From positions 1-18,629 of the forward strand of contig JAEWBW010000395.1 of assembly GCA_023390955.1 (NCBI GenBank): a stretch of 18,629 nt of DNA, in the 5' to 3' direction. The notes below the pieces were generated by a model. That model had not been told where the DNA came from, searched no databases, and worked only from the letters and a program-made list of their open reading frames with translations. Positions 6,617-15,200 of the stretch are shown one piece after another. Made by a program: the position numbers and the translations under genes. Source of the DNA: Pseudomonadota bacterium (GTDB taxonomy: Bacteria > Pseudomonadota > Alphaproteobacteria > Rhizobiales > Xanthobacteraceae). Numbering within the stretch: position 1 is the first letter of the stretch; each line of letters begins with the position of its first letter.

Positions 6617-6630
6617 TATCTTTGTCATAC
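6603..6630. promoter_or_regulatory. Inverted-repeat operator candidate over the receptor promoter
   Basis: GTATGAC (6603-6609) and GTCATAC (6624-6630) are perfect 7-bp arms separated by 14 nt, so their centres are 21 bp apart, two helical turns. The repeat spans the -35 element and part of the spacer, where a dimeric repressor would block RNA polymerase. The arms do not match Fur, Irr or FixK consensus sites known to me. The regulator is unknown; the adjacent winged-helix protein is one candidate. Confidence 0.6.
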
Positions 6631-6643
6631 TCACGCCATCGAC

Positions 6644-8197
6644 TCAATCGGGCAGACCCGCAGCCTGCAAGGCGACCACAATCCGCTCGCACAGTTCCGA
6701 GGAGCGAAATGGAATGGCCACCCGGCCGTGCGCGGCCTGGTAATGCGGCTGAAGTTGCAGCAACTGCACCGATGCCTGCCGGGCCTCTTCAAGACGCCCG
6801 GCGCAAACGGCGTTCGCAATGAAGGCTTCGAGGGAATTAGCTCCGAACTGGAGCACCTTGGCTGCCGACACACAGCCCTCGCCATATCGCTCCTGATGAA
6901 AGTGGGCCCACGAGATTCCGAGCCAGGCGCTGACGCGCAGGCCGTCCAGCGGGCTCAACCTGATCATTCGCTCAAAGCCTTCGATCGCGCGCTCGGCCTC
7001 ACCGCGCATCAGCGCGACCCATCCCAGGGACAGCCAGCCCACCGCGAGATTGGGATTGAGTGCGACCGCTTGTTCGACCATCGATAATCCGCGGTCGTAC
7101 TCGTACCCGAAATATGTCAGCACATGGCCGCATCTGGCCAGGGCGAAGGCGTCGGCATCTCCCACCGACGTTCCCGAGCGGGCCAGCTGAATTGCTTCCG
7201 CACGCAATTCCTGCCCCAGGGGCAAGCCGCTGGTCACCTGCTCGACAACAAACGTCCAGGCGGCCATGGCATATGCCGCAGCGTAGTCCGGATCGCGCGC
7301 GATGGCCTTCTTGAAGAACTCCCGCGCCTGCCGCTGCGTACGTCTCTTCGTCGCGAGTTCCATGCCGCGCAGGTACATGTCGTAGCTGTCCAGGCTCTCC
7401 GTGGCCTTCTGCCGTGATCGTTCAATCTCGGCCTGTTCAAGTTTCGGGGCGATGAGACCGACGACGCTCATTGTGACCTGGTCCTGCAGCCCGAACACGT
7501 CCTCGACCGCGCCCTCGAAGTGGTCGGCCCACAGATGCCGCTCGGTCGCAGCCTCGACCAGCTGACCGGTGATGCGAATGCGGTTTCCTGCCCGTCTGAC
7601 GCTGCCCTCCAGCACGTAACGGACGCCGAGCTCCCGGCCCACCTCCCTCGCGTCGACGGCGCGCCCCCTGTACGTGAAGGACGAGTTGCGCGCGATCACG
7701 AACAGCGAATTGAAGCGCGACAGCGCCGTGATGATCTCGTCGACCATCCCGTCTGCGAAATACCCCTGCTCCGGATCGGAGCTCAGATTGGCAAACGGCA
7801 GCACCGCAATGGACGGCTTGTCGGGCAGCTTGAGCCTCTGTGGCTCCGCCTCGGGACCTGATCTGGTATCGGCGTCGGAACGCTGTCCCTCTTCGCGTAC
7901 TATGCCGATGAAACGGAAGCCCTTGCGCGGGAGCGTTTTGATCAGGCGCTGCGCGTCACCAGTATCTCCGATCACACTCCGCGCGGCGTTGATACGCGTC
8001 GTCAGCGCCATGTCTGACACGACGCGCCCGTTCCAGATGGCGTTGATGAGATCGTCTTTGCTCACCACGCGAGCCTTGTTGCGGATCAGATATTCGAGCA
8101 GATCGAAAACCTGGGGCGCCGTCGGCACAATATCGGGCCCACACCGCAGCTCGCGCCGGTCGGTGTCAAAAACATACTGCTCGAAGAAATACCGCAA
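6644..8197 (-). CDS. Winged-helix regulator with TolB-like and TPR domains
   Basis: A 517-residue protein. The start is the TTG at 8197: GGGGA lies 7 nt upstream, an in-frame stop lies two codons before it, and RYFFEQYVFDTDRREL matches how this family begins. Residues 1-98 are an OmpR/CadC-type winged helix (PQVFDLLEYLIRNKARVVSK, VVSDMALTTRINAARSVIGD, TLPRKGFRFIG). Residues about 125-245 are the TolB/FlgO-like domain (PSIAVLPFANLSSDPEQGYF, DEIITALSRF, GRELGVRYVLEGSVRR, ATERHLWADHFEG). The C-terminal half is TPR helices (PDYAAAYAMAAWTF, NPNLAVGWLSLGWVALMRGE, LGISWAHFHQERYGEG). Unlike CadC there is no transmembrane segment between DNA-binding and sensory parts, so it should be cytoplasmic. Ligand and targets are unknown; the neighbouring receptor gene is the obvious candidate target. 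Confidence 0.88.
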   Translation of the reverse strand: MRYFFEQYVFDTDRRELRCGPDIVPTAPQVFDLLEYLIRNKARVVSKDDLINAIWNGRVVSDMALTTRINAARSVIGDTGDAQRLIKTLPRKGFRFIGIVREEGQRSDADTRSGPEAEPQRLKLPDKPSIAVLPFANLSSDPEQGYFADGMVDEIITALSRFNSLFVIARNSSFTYRGRAVDAREVGRELGVRYVLEGSVRRAGNRIRITGQLVEAATERHLWADHFEGAVEDVFGLQDQVTMSVVGLIAPKLEQAEIERSRQKATESLDSYDMYLRGMELATKRRTQRQAREFFKKAIARDPDYAAAYAMAAWTFVVEQVTSGLPLGQELRAEAIQLARSGTSVGDADAFALARCGHVLTYFGYEYDRGLSMVEQAVALNPNLAVGWLSLGWVALMRGEAERAIEGFERMIRLSPLDGLRVSAWLGISWAHFHQERYGEGCVSAAKVLQFGANSLEAFIANAVCAGRLEEARQASVQLLQLQPHYQAAHGRVAIPFRSSELCERIVVALQAAGLPD

Positions 8198-8396
8198 TGG
8201 TCATTCCCCGTGGCAGACCGAGGCCGCGACCGCGGTTCTCTCACGAGAAAGATAATCGTCAGTGGCGGAAAATGTAAGGCGGGTAACTTGAAACCCACCG
8301 ACGAAGTCACATAGACTGCCACCGTGGGGACCAAGCAGACTCCCCGTGAGACTTCGGTCCAAGCTCTGCGCAGCACGCACGATGTGGAGCTTGCGC
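8198..8396. promoter_or_regulatory. Divergent intergenic region
   Basis: This 199-nt gap separates the minus-strand regulator from the plus-strand Cj0069-family gene. A modest plus-strand promoter candidate is TTGAAA (8288-8293), 18 nt, TAGACT (8312-8317). For the minus strand I see only weak matches, such as TATCTT around 8250. I found no gene or convincing operator. Confidence 0.4.
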
Positions 8397-9476
8397 ATGG
8401 ACACCGAACGACAGACCCCTCACCGATATTCTCTGGCCATCGTCTCGCGCGGCGATGCAGCCACACGCCGCGACGCCACGCCGCAGAACAGCCGCTTCGT
8501 CCGCGTCTTCGAGGCGCTCGCAGCCAGCGGCATCGATGCGCAACCGGCCATCTACGACGAGAGTTTTGCCGACGCCGTGCGCGAGCAGTTGCTCACGGTC
8601 GACGGCGTGCTGGTCTGGGTCGATCCGATCCACCAGGGCAAGACCCGCGGCGAGCTCGATGCCCTGCTGCGCGACGTCGCCGCACGAGGCCCCTGGGTGA
8701 GCGCGCATCCCGACGTGATCCTGAAGATGGGCGTCAAGGAGGTGCTCTACCGCACCCGGCATCTCGGCTGGGGTGCGGACACCCATCGCTATGACACGGC
8801 CGCGTCTTTCCGAAGCGAATTTCCGCAGCGCCTGCGCAGCGGCGGTCCGCGCGTGCTCAAGCAAAATCGCGGCAACGGCGGCCAGGGCGTCTGGAAGGTC
8901 GAAGTGTTGCCGGATGCGGACAACACCGTTCGCGTGCTTCACGCGCTGCGCGGCAGTTTGCCTGAGCATATGCCGCTCGACGCGTTCCTCGCGCGTTGCG
9001 AGCCCTATTTCGGCTGGGGCGGCTGCATCATCGACCAGCCGTTTCAACCGCGCCTCCCCGACGGCATGATCCGCTGCTACATGAGCGGCGCAAAGGTCGC
9101 GGGCTTCGGACACCAGTTGATCAAGGCGTTGATGCCGCCGCCGCCGGAAGGACCGGATGCACCCGAGGCGCAACCGGGTCCGCGGATCATGCATGGCCCC
9201 GATGCGCCGCCCTTCCAGGCGCTGCGACGGGTGATGGAGGACGACTGGACGCCGGGGATGATGGAGCGGCTTGCCATCGACGAGGCGTCGCTGCCGGTGA
9301 TCTGGGACGCGGATTTCCTGTTCGGGCCTCGCGATGCCGCCGGCGCCGACACCTACGTTCTCTGCGAAATCAATGCGAGCTCGTGCTTCGCGATCCCGGA
9401 TGAGGCGCCCGCTGCGATCGCACGAACGGTCGCGAGCCGGCTCCGGCGTGGCGCGACGTCAGCAGCCAGCCGGTAA
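8397..9476 (+). CDS. Cj0069-family protein, ATP-grasp-like
   Basis: A 359-residue cytoplasmic protein. I start it at the ATG at 8397 because GGAG lies 7 nt upstream; an in-frame ATG at 8346 gives an unlikely Arg/Cys-rich extension. It resembles the Cj0069 family of uncharacterised proteins. Visible landmarks are LAIVSRGD at the N-terminus and VDGVLVWVDPIHQG. RVLKQNRGNGGQGVWKVEV is a glycine-rich loop following a lysine, as in ATP-grasp enzymes. MIRCYMSGAKVAGFGHQ and the C-terminal CEINASSCFAIPDEA, with an acidic/Asn pair typical of ATP-grasp metal binding, follow. That pattern suggests an ATP-dependent carboxylate-amine ligase-type fold; the reaction and substrate are unknown. It is a single-gene unit with no clear functional link to the metal genes. 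Confidence 0.7.
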   Translation: MDTERQTPHRYSLAIVSRGDAATRRDATPQNSRFVRVFEALAASGIDAQPAIYDESFADAVREQLLTVDGVLVWVDPIHQGKTRGELDALLRDVAARGPWVSAHPDVILKMGVKEVLYRTRHLGWGADTHRYDTAASFRSEFPQRLRSGGPRVLKQNRGNGGQGVWKVEVLPDADNTVRVLHALRGSLPEHMPLDAFLARCEPYFGWGGCIIDQPFQPRLPDGMIRCYMSGAKVAGFGHQLIKALMPPPPEGPDAPEAQPGPRIMHGPDAPPFQALRRVMEDDWTPGMMERLAIDEASLPVIWDADFLFGPRDAAGADTYVLCEINASSCFAIPDEAPAAIARTVASRLRRGATSAASR

Positions 9477-9575
9477 TTCTCCGGTGTTCGCGGCGAAATG
9501 TAACAATGTTCCCGGTCGACACGTCGGCGGGGCGCGTGATACCCGGTCATTACTCACTGGAACCGGAATCGCCGC

Positions 9576-9935
9576 GTGCCCGCCTCGACCTTCAGAATTG
9601 GCCGTCTTCTGCCGCGCTCGCTGCGCGCTGCGATGACCCTGTTCGTGTTGGGCATATACCTCGTCGCCGGCGCGCTGCATGGCGTTTGCGATCTCGATCT
9701 CACCAGCACCTCGTCCAAGGTCGTCGTCTCCCTCGTCGACAAGAGCACTGGACATTCCGACCGAGCCTCGCTGGCTGACCACCATTGTCACGGCTGCTTC
9801 TCCGTATTCATTTCTGCGCCGCTGATCGCTGCGGTCGCGGTGACGCCAAACGCCGAGATCATTCCGGCGTTGCAGATGGCCCGGCGCGGCCTGCCGCCCG
9901 GGATCGATCCTCCCCCGCCGAAGTCCCTGACCTGA
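9576..9935 (+). CDS. Small membrane/exported protein leading the efflux operon
   Basis: A 119-residue protein with a GTG start at 9576 (weak GGAA about 8 nt upstream; the frame is closed by a TGA at 9537, so no better start exists). Residues 17-35 form one hydrophobic helix (RAAMTLFVLGIYLVAGALHG). A short exported region contains DHHCHGC (residues 68-74), a potential metal-binding cluster, and a second hydrophobic patch (FISAPLIAAVAV). The tail is Pro-rich (GLPPGIDPPPPK). It lies 54 nt before the TolC-like gene on the same strand. Small His/Cys membrane proteins of this type commonly precede heavy-metal RND operons, so a role in metal sensing or delivery in the periplasm is plausible but unproven. 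I cannot give a firm family name; DUF2946-like is possible. Confidence 0.7.
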   Translation: MPASTFRIGRLLPRSLRAAMTLFVLGIYLVAGALHGVCDLDLTSTSSKVVVSLVDKSTGHSDRASLADHHCHGCFSVFISAPLIAAVAVTPNAEIIPALQMARRGLPPGIDPPPPKSLT

Positions 9936-9946
9936 AAATGATCGCT

Positions 9947-9981
9947 GGGCGCATCGCGCCCTGACTCCGTCTTTCGTCAGG
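9947..9981 (+). promoter_or_regulatory. Two abutting hairpins before the outer-membrane channel gene
   Basis: GGGCGC-ATC-GCGCCC (9947-9961) is a perfect 6-bp stem. CCTGAC (9960-9965) also pairs with GTCAGG (9976-9981). The two stems share bases 9960-9961, so they compete at that edge. The second stem covers AGG (9979-9981), the only Shine-Dalgarno-like sequence before the ATG at 9990. This could limit translation of the channel gene, or be a processing/stability element between the first two genes. No T-run follows, so it is not a standard terminator. Confidence 0.4.
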
Positions 9982-9989
9982 TTCTCATC

Positions 9990-11261
9990 ATGTTTTCAAA
10001 ATGCGTCACGCGTCTTGCGTGCGCGACGGCGTTGCTGGTCAGCCCCTGGCTGACGGCGGCGTCGCATTCGCAGACCCTCAATCTCGGCGCAGCGCTTCAG
10101 CGCGCGCTCGCTTCCAGCCCGCGCCTGACTGCAGCCGAGCGCGATGTCGGCATCGCCACCGGCCAGCGCATCCAGGCCGGAGCGCTGCTCAATCCGGAAC
10201 TGTCCTACGAGCAGGACGATTCCTTCGGGTCGGGAAAATATCGCGGCACGAAATCGGCCGAGACGACGCTGCAGATCAGCCAGCTGTTCGAGCTGTTCGG
10301 CAAGCGCGAGGCGCGGATCGCCGCAGGCCAGGCCGGCGTCGAGGGCGCGGCGATCGAGCGGCAGGCGGTGCGCCTGCAGATCCTGTCGGAGACGGCGATC
10401 GCATTCCTCAACGTGCTCGGGCTGCAACGGCGGATCCAGATCCTCGACGAGCAGGTCGCCGCGATCGAGCGGCTGCAGCCGCTGCTGCAGCGCCGGGTCG
10501 ACGCCGGCGCATCCTCGCCCGGCGAAACCGGCCGCGCCGAGGTCGCAGCCGCGCTGGTGAAAGCCGATCGCGAGCGCACCAAGGCCAATCTCTCGAGCGT
10601 GCGCCGTGAGCTCGCGGTCCTCATGGGCGATAGCTCCGCAAAATTCGCCAGCGTCTCGGGACGGCTCGACGCCACAACGCGCGCCCCTTCGTTCCAGGCC
10701 GTGGTCGCGGCGATCGACGCCAACCCGCAGCTGGTGCGGTGGAATGCGGTCTATGCCCAGCGCAACGCCGAACTGCTGCTGGCGCGGCTGAGGCCCTATC
10801 CGGACGTTCGCCTCGCGGCCGGATGGCGTCACTTCAACGAGACCAATAGCGATGCGGTGCGTCTCAGCCTGTCCGTGCCGATCCCCGTGTTCGACCGCAA
10901 CCAGGGCAACATCCTCTCGGCGCAGGAGAGCCTCGCCAAGACGCGGGCCGAGCGCGAGGCCAACCGCAACACGCTGATCGTCGTGGCGGGGCGCGCCTAC
11001 GACACGGTGCAGGGATCGCTGCGGGAGCTTGCGATCCTGCGCGAGTCCGGCATCCCCAAGGCGCAGGCCGCCTCCAGCGAGATCGAGCAGGGTTATGGCG
11101 CCGGGCGCTTCTCGCTGCTCGAAGTGCTGGATGCACAGGCCAACGTCACCCAGGCCCGGCTGCGCGAGCAGGAAGCGCTGCAGAACTACCACGTCGCCGT
11201 CGCCACCATTGAAGGCCTCGTCGGCAATCCCTTTGCGCTGGCGCGGGAGAGCGCACGATGA
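9990..11261 (+). CDS. TolC/CzcC-family outer-membrane efflux channel
   Basis: The outer-membrane factor of a tripartite metal-efflux pump, 423 residues, close to the usual CzcC/CusC length. The start ATG has only AGG 8 nt upstream, partly inside a hairpin. Residues 1-28 are a signal peptide (VTRLACATALLVSPWLTAAS). Two OEP repeats follow: LNLGAALQRALASSPRLTAAE with AGALLNPELSYE in the first, and VAAIDANPQLVRWNAVYAQR, ARLRPYPDVRLAAG and VRLSLSVPIPVFDRNQGNI in the second. Long Ala/Glu/Arg-rich helices form the periplasmic tunnel, and GAGRFSLLEVLDAQANVTQAR is a hallmark near the C-terminus. The stop overlaps the next start by 4 nt (ATGA), which implies translational coupling with the adaptor. Confidence 0.9.
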   Translation: MFSKCVTRLACATALLVSPWLTAASHSQTLNLGAALQRALASSPRLTAAERDVGIATGQRIQAGALLNPELSYEQDDSFGSGKYRGTKSAETTLQISQLFELFGKREARIAAGQAGVEGAAIERQAVRLQILSETAIAFLNVLGLQRRIQILDEQVAAIERLQPLLQRRVDAGASSPGETGRAEVAAALVKADRERTKANLSSVRRELAVLMGDSSAKFASVSGRLDATTRAPSFQAVVAAIDANPQLVRWNAVYAQRNAELLLARLRPYPDVRLAAGWRHFNETNSDAVRLSLSVPIPVFDRNQGNILSAQESLAKTRAEREANRNTLIVVAGRAYDTVQGSLRELAILRESGIPKAQAASSEIEQGYGAGRFSLLEVLDAQANVTQARLREQEALQNYHVAVATIEGLVGNPFALARESAR

Positions 11262-12256
11262 AAACGGCCAGCGCAATCGTCCTCGTCGTGATCGCAGCCG
11301 CCGCCGGTGCCTTCGGTCATCGCTGGCTGACAACGGCCGGCGCGCCCGCGGCGTCCGAGCACGCCGACGACCACGGTCACGCAAAGGCAAAGCCGGAAAA
11401 GGCCCCGAACGAGCGCGTCGAACATGACGAGCACGGCGCCGACCGCATCCTGATCAGCGACGTCAAGCTGGCGGCTGCCGGCGCCGTCTTCGCCGAAGCG
11501 GGACCGGCGACCTTGACCGAGACTCTCTCCTTCAACGGCGTGCTGCGCGCCAACCAGGAGACGGTGGTACAGGTCACGCCGCGCTTTCCCGGCATCGCAC
11601 GCGCCATCAAGAAGCGGATCGGCGACGTCGTCGGCAAGGACGAGTTGCTGGCCTCGATCGAAAGCAACCAGAGCCTCACCGTCTACGAGCTCAAGGCGCC
11701 GATCGGCGGCACCGTCATCGACCGACAGATGTCGCTCGGCGAATATGTCTCCGAGCAGAAGCCCGCCTTCGTCGTGGCGGATCTCTCGACGATCTGGGTC
11801 GATCTGTCGATCTACCGCCAGGATCTGCGGCGGGTGCGGCTCGGCGACGAGGTGCTGATCGACCCGGACGACGGCGCCGGCGACATCAAGGGCACCATTT
11901 CCTACCTCGCGCCGGTCGGCGCCAGCGAGACCCAGACCGCGATCGCGCGCGTCATCCTGCCGAACCCCGCCGGACGTCTGCGCCCTGGCCTGTTCGTCAG
12001 CGCACGCCTGATCCTCGCCGAGCGGAAAGTGGCGGTCGCCGTACGCGCCGGCGCAATCCAGACCTTCGAGAACAAGACCGTCGTGTTCGTGCGCGAAGGC
12101 GACGACAAGCTCGAGGCCCGTCCGGTCGAGCTCGGGGATTCCGACCAGAAATTCGTGGAGATCCGCGCCGGCATCTCGCCGGGCGAGAAATACGTCGCCG
12201 AAAACTCCTTTGTCGTGAAGGCGGAGATGGGCAAGGGCGAGGCCGAGCATGATTGA
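11258..12256 (+). CDS. CzcB-like periplasmic adaptor of HME-RND pump
   Basis: A 332-residue membrane-fusion protein linking the RND pump to the outer-membrane channel. A short N-terminal anchor or signal (SAIVLVVIAAAAGAFGHRWL) is followed by a His/Asp-rich stretch (residues about 34-60: SEHADDHGHAKAK, VEHDEHGAD) that could bind divalent metal. The barrel-sandwich/lipoyl halves are PRFPGIARAIKKRIGDVVGK and ELKAPIGGTVIDRQMSLGEY. VADLSTIWVDLSIYRQDLRR and RARVILPNPAGRLRPGLFVS-like motifs mark the beta-barrel and membrane-proximal parts. It lacks the extra N-terminal domain of some CzcB adaptors, a domain that resembles the insert in the RcnA-like protein at 15793. It overlaps its neighbours by 4 and 8 nt. 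Confidence 0.92.
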   Translation: MKTASAIVLVVIAAAAGAFGHRWLTTAGAPAASEHADDHGHAKAKPEKAPNERVEHDEHGADRILISDVKLAAAGAVFAEAGPATLTETLSFNGVLRANQETVVQVTPRFPGIARAIKKRIGDVVGKDELLASIESNQSLTVYELKAPIGGTVIDRQMSLGEYVSEQKPAFVVADLSTIWVDLSIYRQDLRRVRLGDEVLIDPDDGAGDIKGTISYLAPVGASETQTAIARVILPNPAGRLRPGLFVSARLILAERKVAVAVRAGAIQTFENKTVVFVREGDDKLEARPVELGDSDQKFVEIRAGISPGEKYVAENSFVVKAEMGKGEAEHD

Positions 12257-15200
12257 GCGCCTCATCGCCGCCTCGATCCGGCAGCGCTGGCTGGTGATCC
12301 TGTTCGTGCTGGGCTTCCTGGCCTTCGGCGGCTGGAATTTCACGCGGCTGCCGATCGACGCGGTGCCTGACATCACCAACGTCCAGGTGCAGATCAACAC
12401 GCAGGCGCCCGGCTATTCCCCGCTGGAGACCGAGCAGCGCATCACCTTCCCGGTCGAGACCGCGATGGGCGGATTGCCCAAGCTCGAATACACCCGCTCG
12501 CTGTCGCGCTATGGCCTCAGCCAGGTGACCGTCGTGTTCCGCGACGGCACCGACATCTATTTCGCCCGCCAGCTCGTCATCGAGCGCATTCAGCAGGTCA
12601 AGGACCAGCTGCCCGCCGGCGTCGAGGTCGCGATGGGGCCGATCGCCACCGGCCTCGGCGACATCTTCCTCTACACGGTCGAAGCAAAGGACGGCGCGAA
12701 GGCGCATGGCGGCAAGGACTATACGCCGAGCGATTTGCGGACGATCCAGGACTGGATCATCAAGCCGCAGTTGCGCAACGTCCCCGGCGTCATCGAGGTC
12801 AATTCGATCGGCGGCTTCGCGCGGCAATTCCACGTGCTGCCCGATCCCGGCAAGCTGATGGCCTACAAGCTCGGCTTCCGCGACGTGATGACGGCGCTGG
12901 CCGCCAACAACGCCAATGTCGGCGCGGGCTATATCGAGAAGAACGGCGAGCAGTACCTGGTCCGCACGCCCGGCCAGGTTGCCAACATTGCTGAAATCGA
13001 GGACATCGTCATCGGCTCGCGCGGTGGCGTTCCGGTCCGCATCAAGGACGTCGCTGTTGTCGCCGAAGGCAAGGATTTGCGGACCGGTGCCGCGACGCTG
13101 AATGGCGAGGAGACGGTGCTGGGCACAGCGATGCTGCTGATGGGCGAGAACAGCCGCGCGGTGGCCCGCCGCATTGCGGCCAAGCTCGAGGACATCGCGA
13201 AGTCGCTGCCCGAGGGCGTCGTGACCCGAACGGTGTACGACCGAAGCCACCTCGTCGAGGCGACGATAAAGACCGTCCAGACCAATCTCGTCGAAGGCGC
13301 CCTCCTCGTCATCGCCGTGCTGTTCCTGATCCTCGGCAACATCCGTGCCGCGCTGGTGACGGCCTGCGTCATCCCGCTGTCGATGGCGATCACCATCACC
13401 GGCATGGTCGAGACCAAGGTCAGCGCCAACCTGATGAGCCTCGGCGCCATCGATTTCGGCATCATCGTCGACGGCGCCGTCATCATCGTCGAGAACTGCC
13501 TGCGGCTGCTTGCGGCCGCGCAGCATGAGAAGGGCGGCTTGCTCACGTTGCGGGAGCGGCTCGACACGATCCGGCGCGGCTCGGCCGAGGTCATCAAGCC
13601 CAGCCTGTTCGGCACGCTCATCATCGCGGTCGTGTACCTGCCCGTGCTGACGCTCACCGGCGTCGAGGGCAAGATGTTCACGCCGATGGCGCTGACGGTG
13701 CTGATGGCGCTCGCGGCTGCCGCACTGCTCTCGGTCACCTTCGTGCCCGCGGCGGTCGCCATCGTCGTCACCGGCAAGGTCTCCGAGAAGGAGAACGTTT
13801 TTATGCGCGCGGCCAAGCGCGTTTATCTGCCCCTGCTCGACCGTGCCATTGCGTTCCGCGGCCTGGTTGCGTTCGGGGCTGTCGTGATCGTGGCAGGAAG
13901 CGTGTTCGCGGCGAGCCGCATGGGCGGCGAGTTCATCCCGAGCCTCGACGAAGGCGACGTGGCGCTCGCGGCGCTGCGGATTCCCGGCACCAGCCTGACC
14001 ATGTCGGTCGACCTGCAAAAAGCTCTCGAACGCCGCGTCCTGCAACTGCCCGAGGTGAAGGACTTCTTCACGCGCATCGGCACGGCCGAGGTCGCAACCG
14101 ATCCGATGTCGCCGGCCCAGACCGACGGCTACATCATGCTAAAGCCGCGCGCGCAGTGGCCGAACCCCGAGAAGTCGAAAGTGGAACTGATCGAGGAGAT
14201 CGAGAAGGCCGCCAACGATATCCCCGGCAGCAACTACGAGGTCTCCCAGCCGATCCAGTTGCGCGTCAACGAGCTGATCTCGGGCGTGCGCAGCGACGTC
14301 GGCGTCAAGATCTTCGGCGACGATCTCGACGTGCTGCAGGGCGCTGCAAAGCAGGTTCAGTCAGTCATCCAGGGCATCCGCGGCGCCGCCGACGTCAAGA
14401 TCGAGCAGGTCGCAGGCCTGCCGATCCTCACCGTCAAGCTCGACCGCCGGGCGCTGTCGCGCTACGGCCTCAATGTCGGCGAGGTCCAGAACATCGTGGA
14501 GATCGCCGTCGGCGGCAAGAGCGTCGGAAAGCTGTTCGAGGGTGATCGCCGCTTCGACATCGTGGTGCGCCTGCCGGAACGGCTGCGCGGCAATATCGAG
14601 GCGATCCGCGCCATTCCGATCCCACTGCCCGCCGAGGATCCCGGCGCGTCGGCGATCACGAAGACCGCGTGGTCGGGCACTGGCGGCGCGCAGCCGCGCT
14701 ACGTCCCGCTGTCTTCAGTGGCAACGGTGGAATCCGCGCCCGGGCCGAACCAGATCAGCCGCGAGAACGGCAAGCGCCGCATCGTGGCGACGGCCAATGT
14801 GCGCGAGCGCGACCTCGGCTCCTTCGTGTCGGAGGCGCAAGACGCGGTGGCGCAGAAGGTCAAGCTTCCGGCCGGCTACTGGATCGGCGGGGGCGGCCAG
14901 TTCGAGCAACTGGTCTCGGCGACCAAGCGGCTCACCATCGTCGTTCCCGTTGCCCTGCTGCTGGTGCTGCTGCTGCTGTTCATGGGCCTCGGATCGCTGG
15001 CCGACGCGCTGCTGGTGTTCAGCGGCGTACCGCTGGCGCTCACCGGCGGCATCGCGGCGCTGCTGCTGCGGGACATTCCGCTGTCGATCAGCGCGGGCGT
15101 CGGCTTCATCGCGCTCTCCGGCGTCGCCGTCCTCAACGGCCTCGTCATCATCGCCTTCATCGAGCGGCTCAGGCACGATGGCAAGTCGGTGCTCGAGGCC

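Noticed and set aside
9117..9134. TTGATCAAGGCGTTGA, resembling a FixK/FNR site
   Set aside because: Only one half matches the consensus, and it lies inside a coding region.
8307..9194. 295-codon minus-strand open frame opposite the Cj0069-family gene
   Set aside because: Composition is that of an antisense shadow, and the plus strand shows conserved ATP-grasp-like motifs with a good SD.
9494..9515. AATGT direct repeats (around AAATGTAACAATGTTC) upstream of the efflux operon
   Set aside because: Possibly regulatory, but no matching regulator class, no clear -35/-10 pair and a short motif; I could not support a specific call.
9996..11390. 464-codon minus-strand open frame opposite the TolC-like gene
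   Set aside because: Low-complexity Arg/Ala/Asp composition without a domain; the plus-strand gene is a full-length outer-membrane factor.
11997..14045. 682-codon open frame on the minus strand opposite the CzcA-like pump
   Set aside because: It is rich in Asp/His/Gln/Arg with no domain, as expected for the antisense of high-GC coding DNA. The plus strand here encodes conserved CzcB and CzcA motifs in full.
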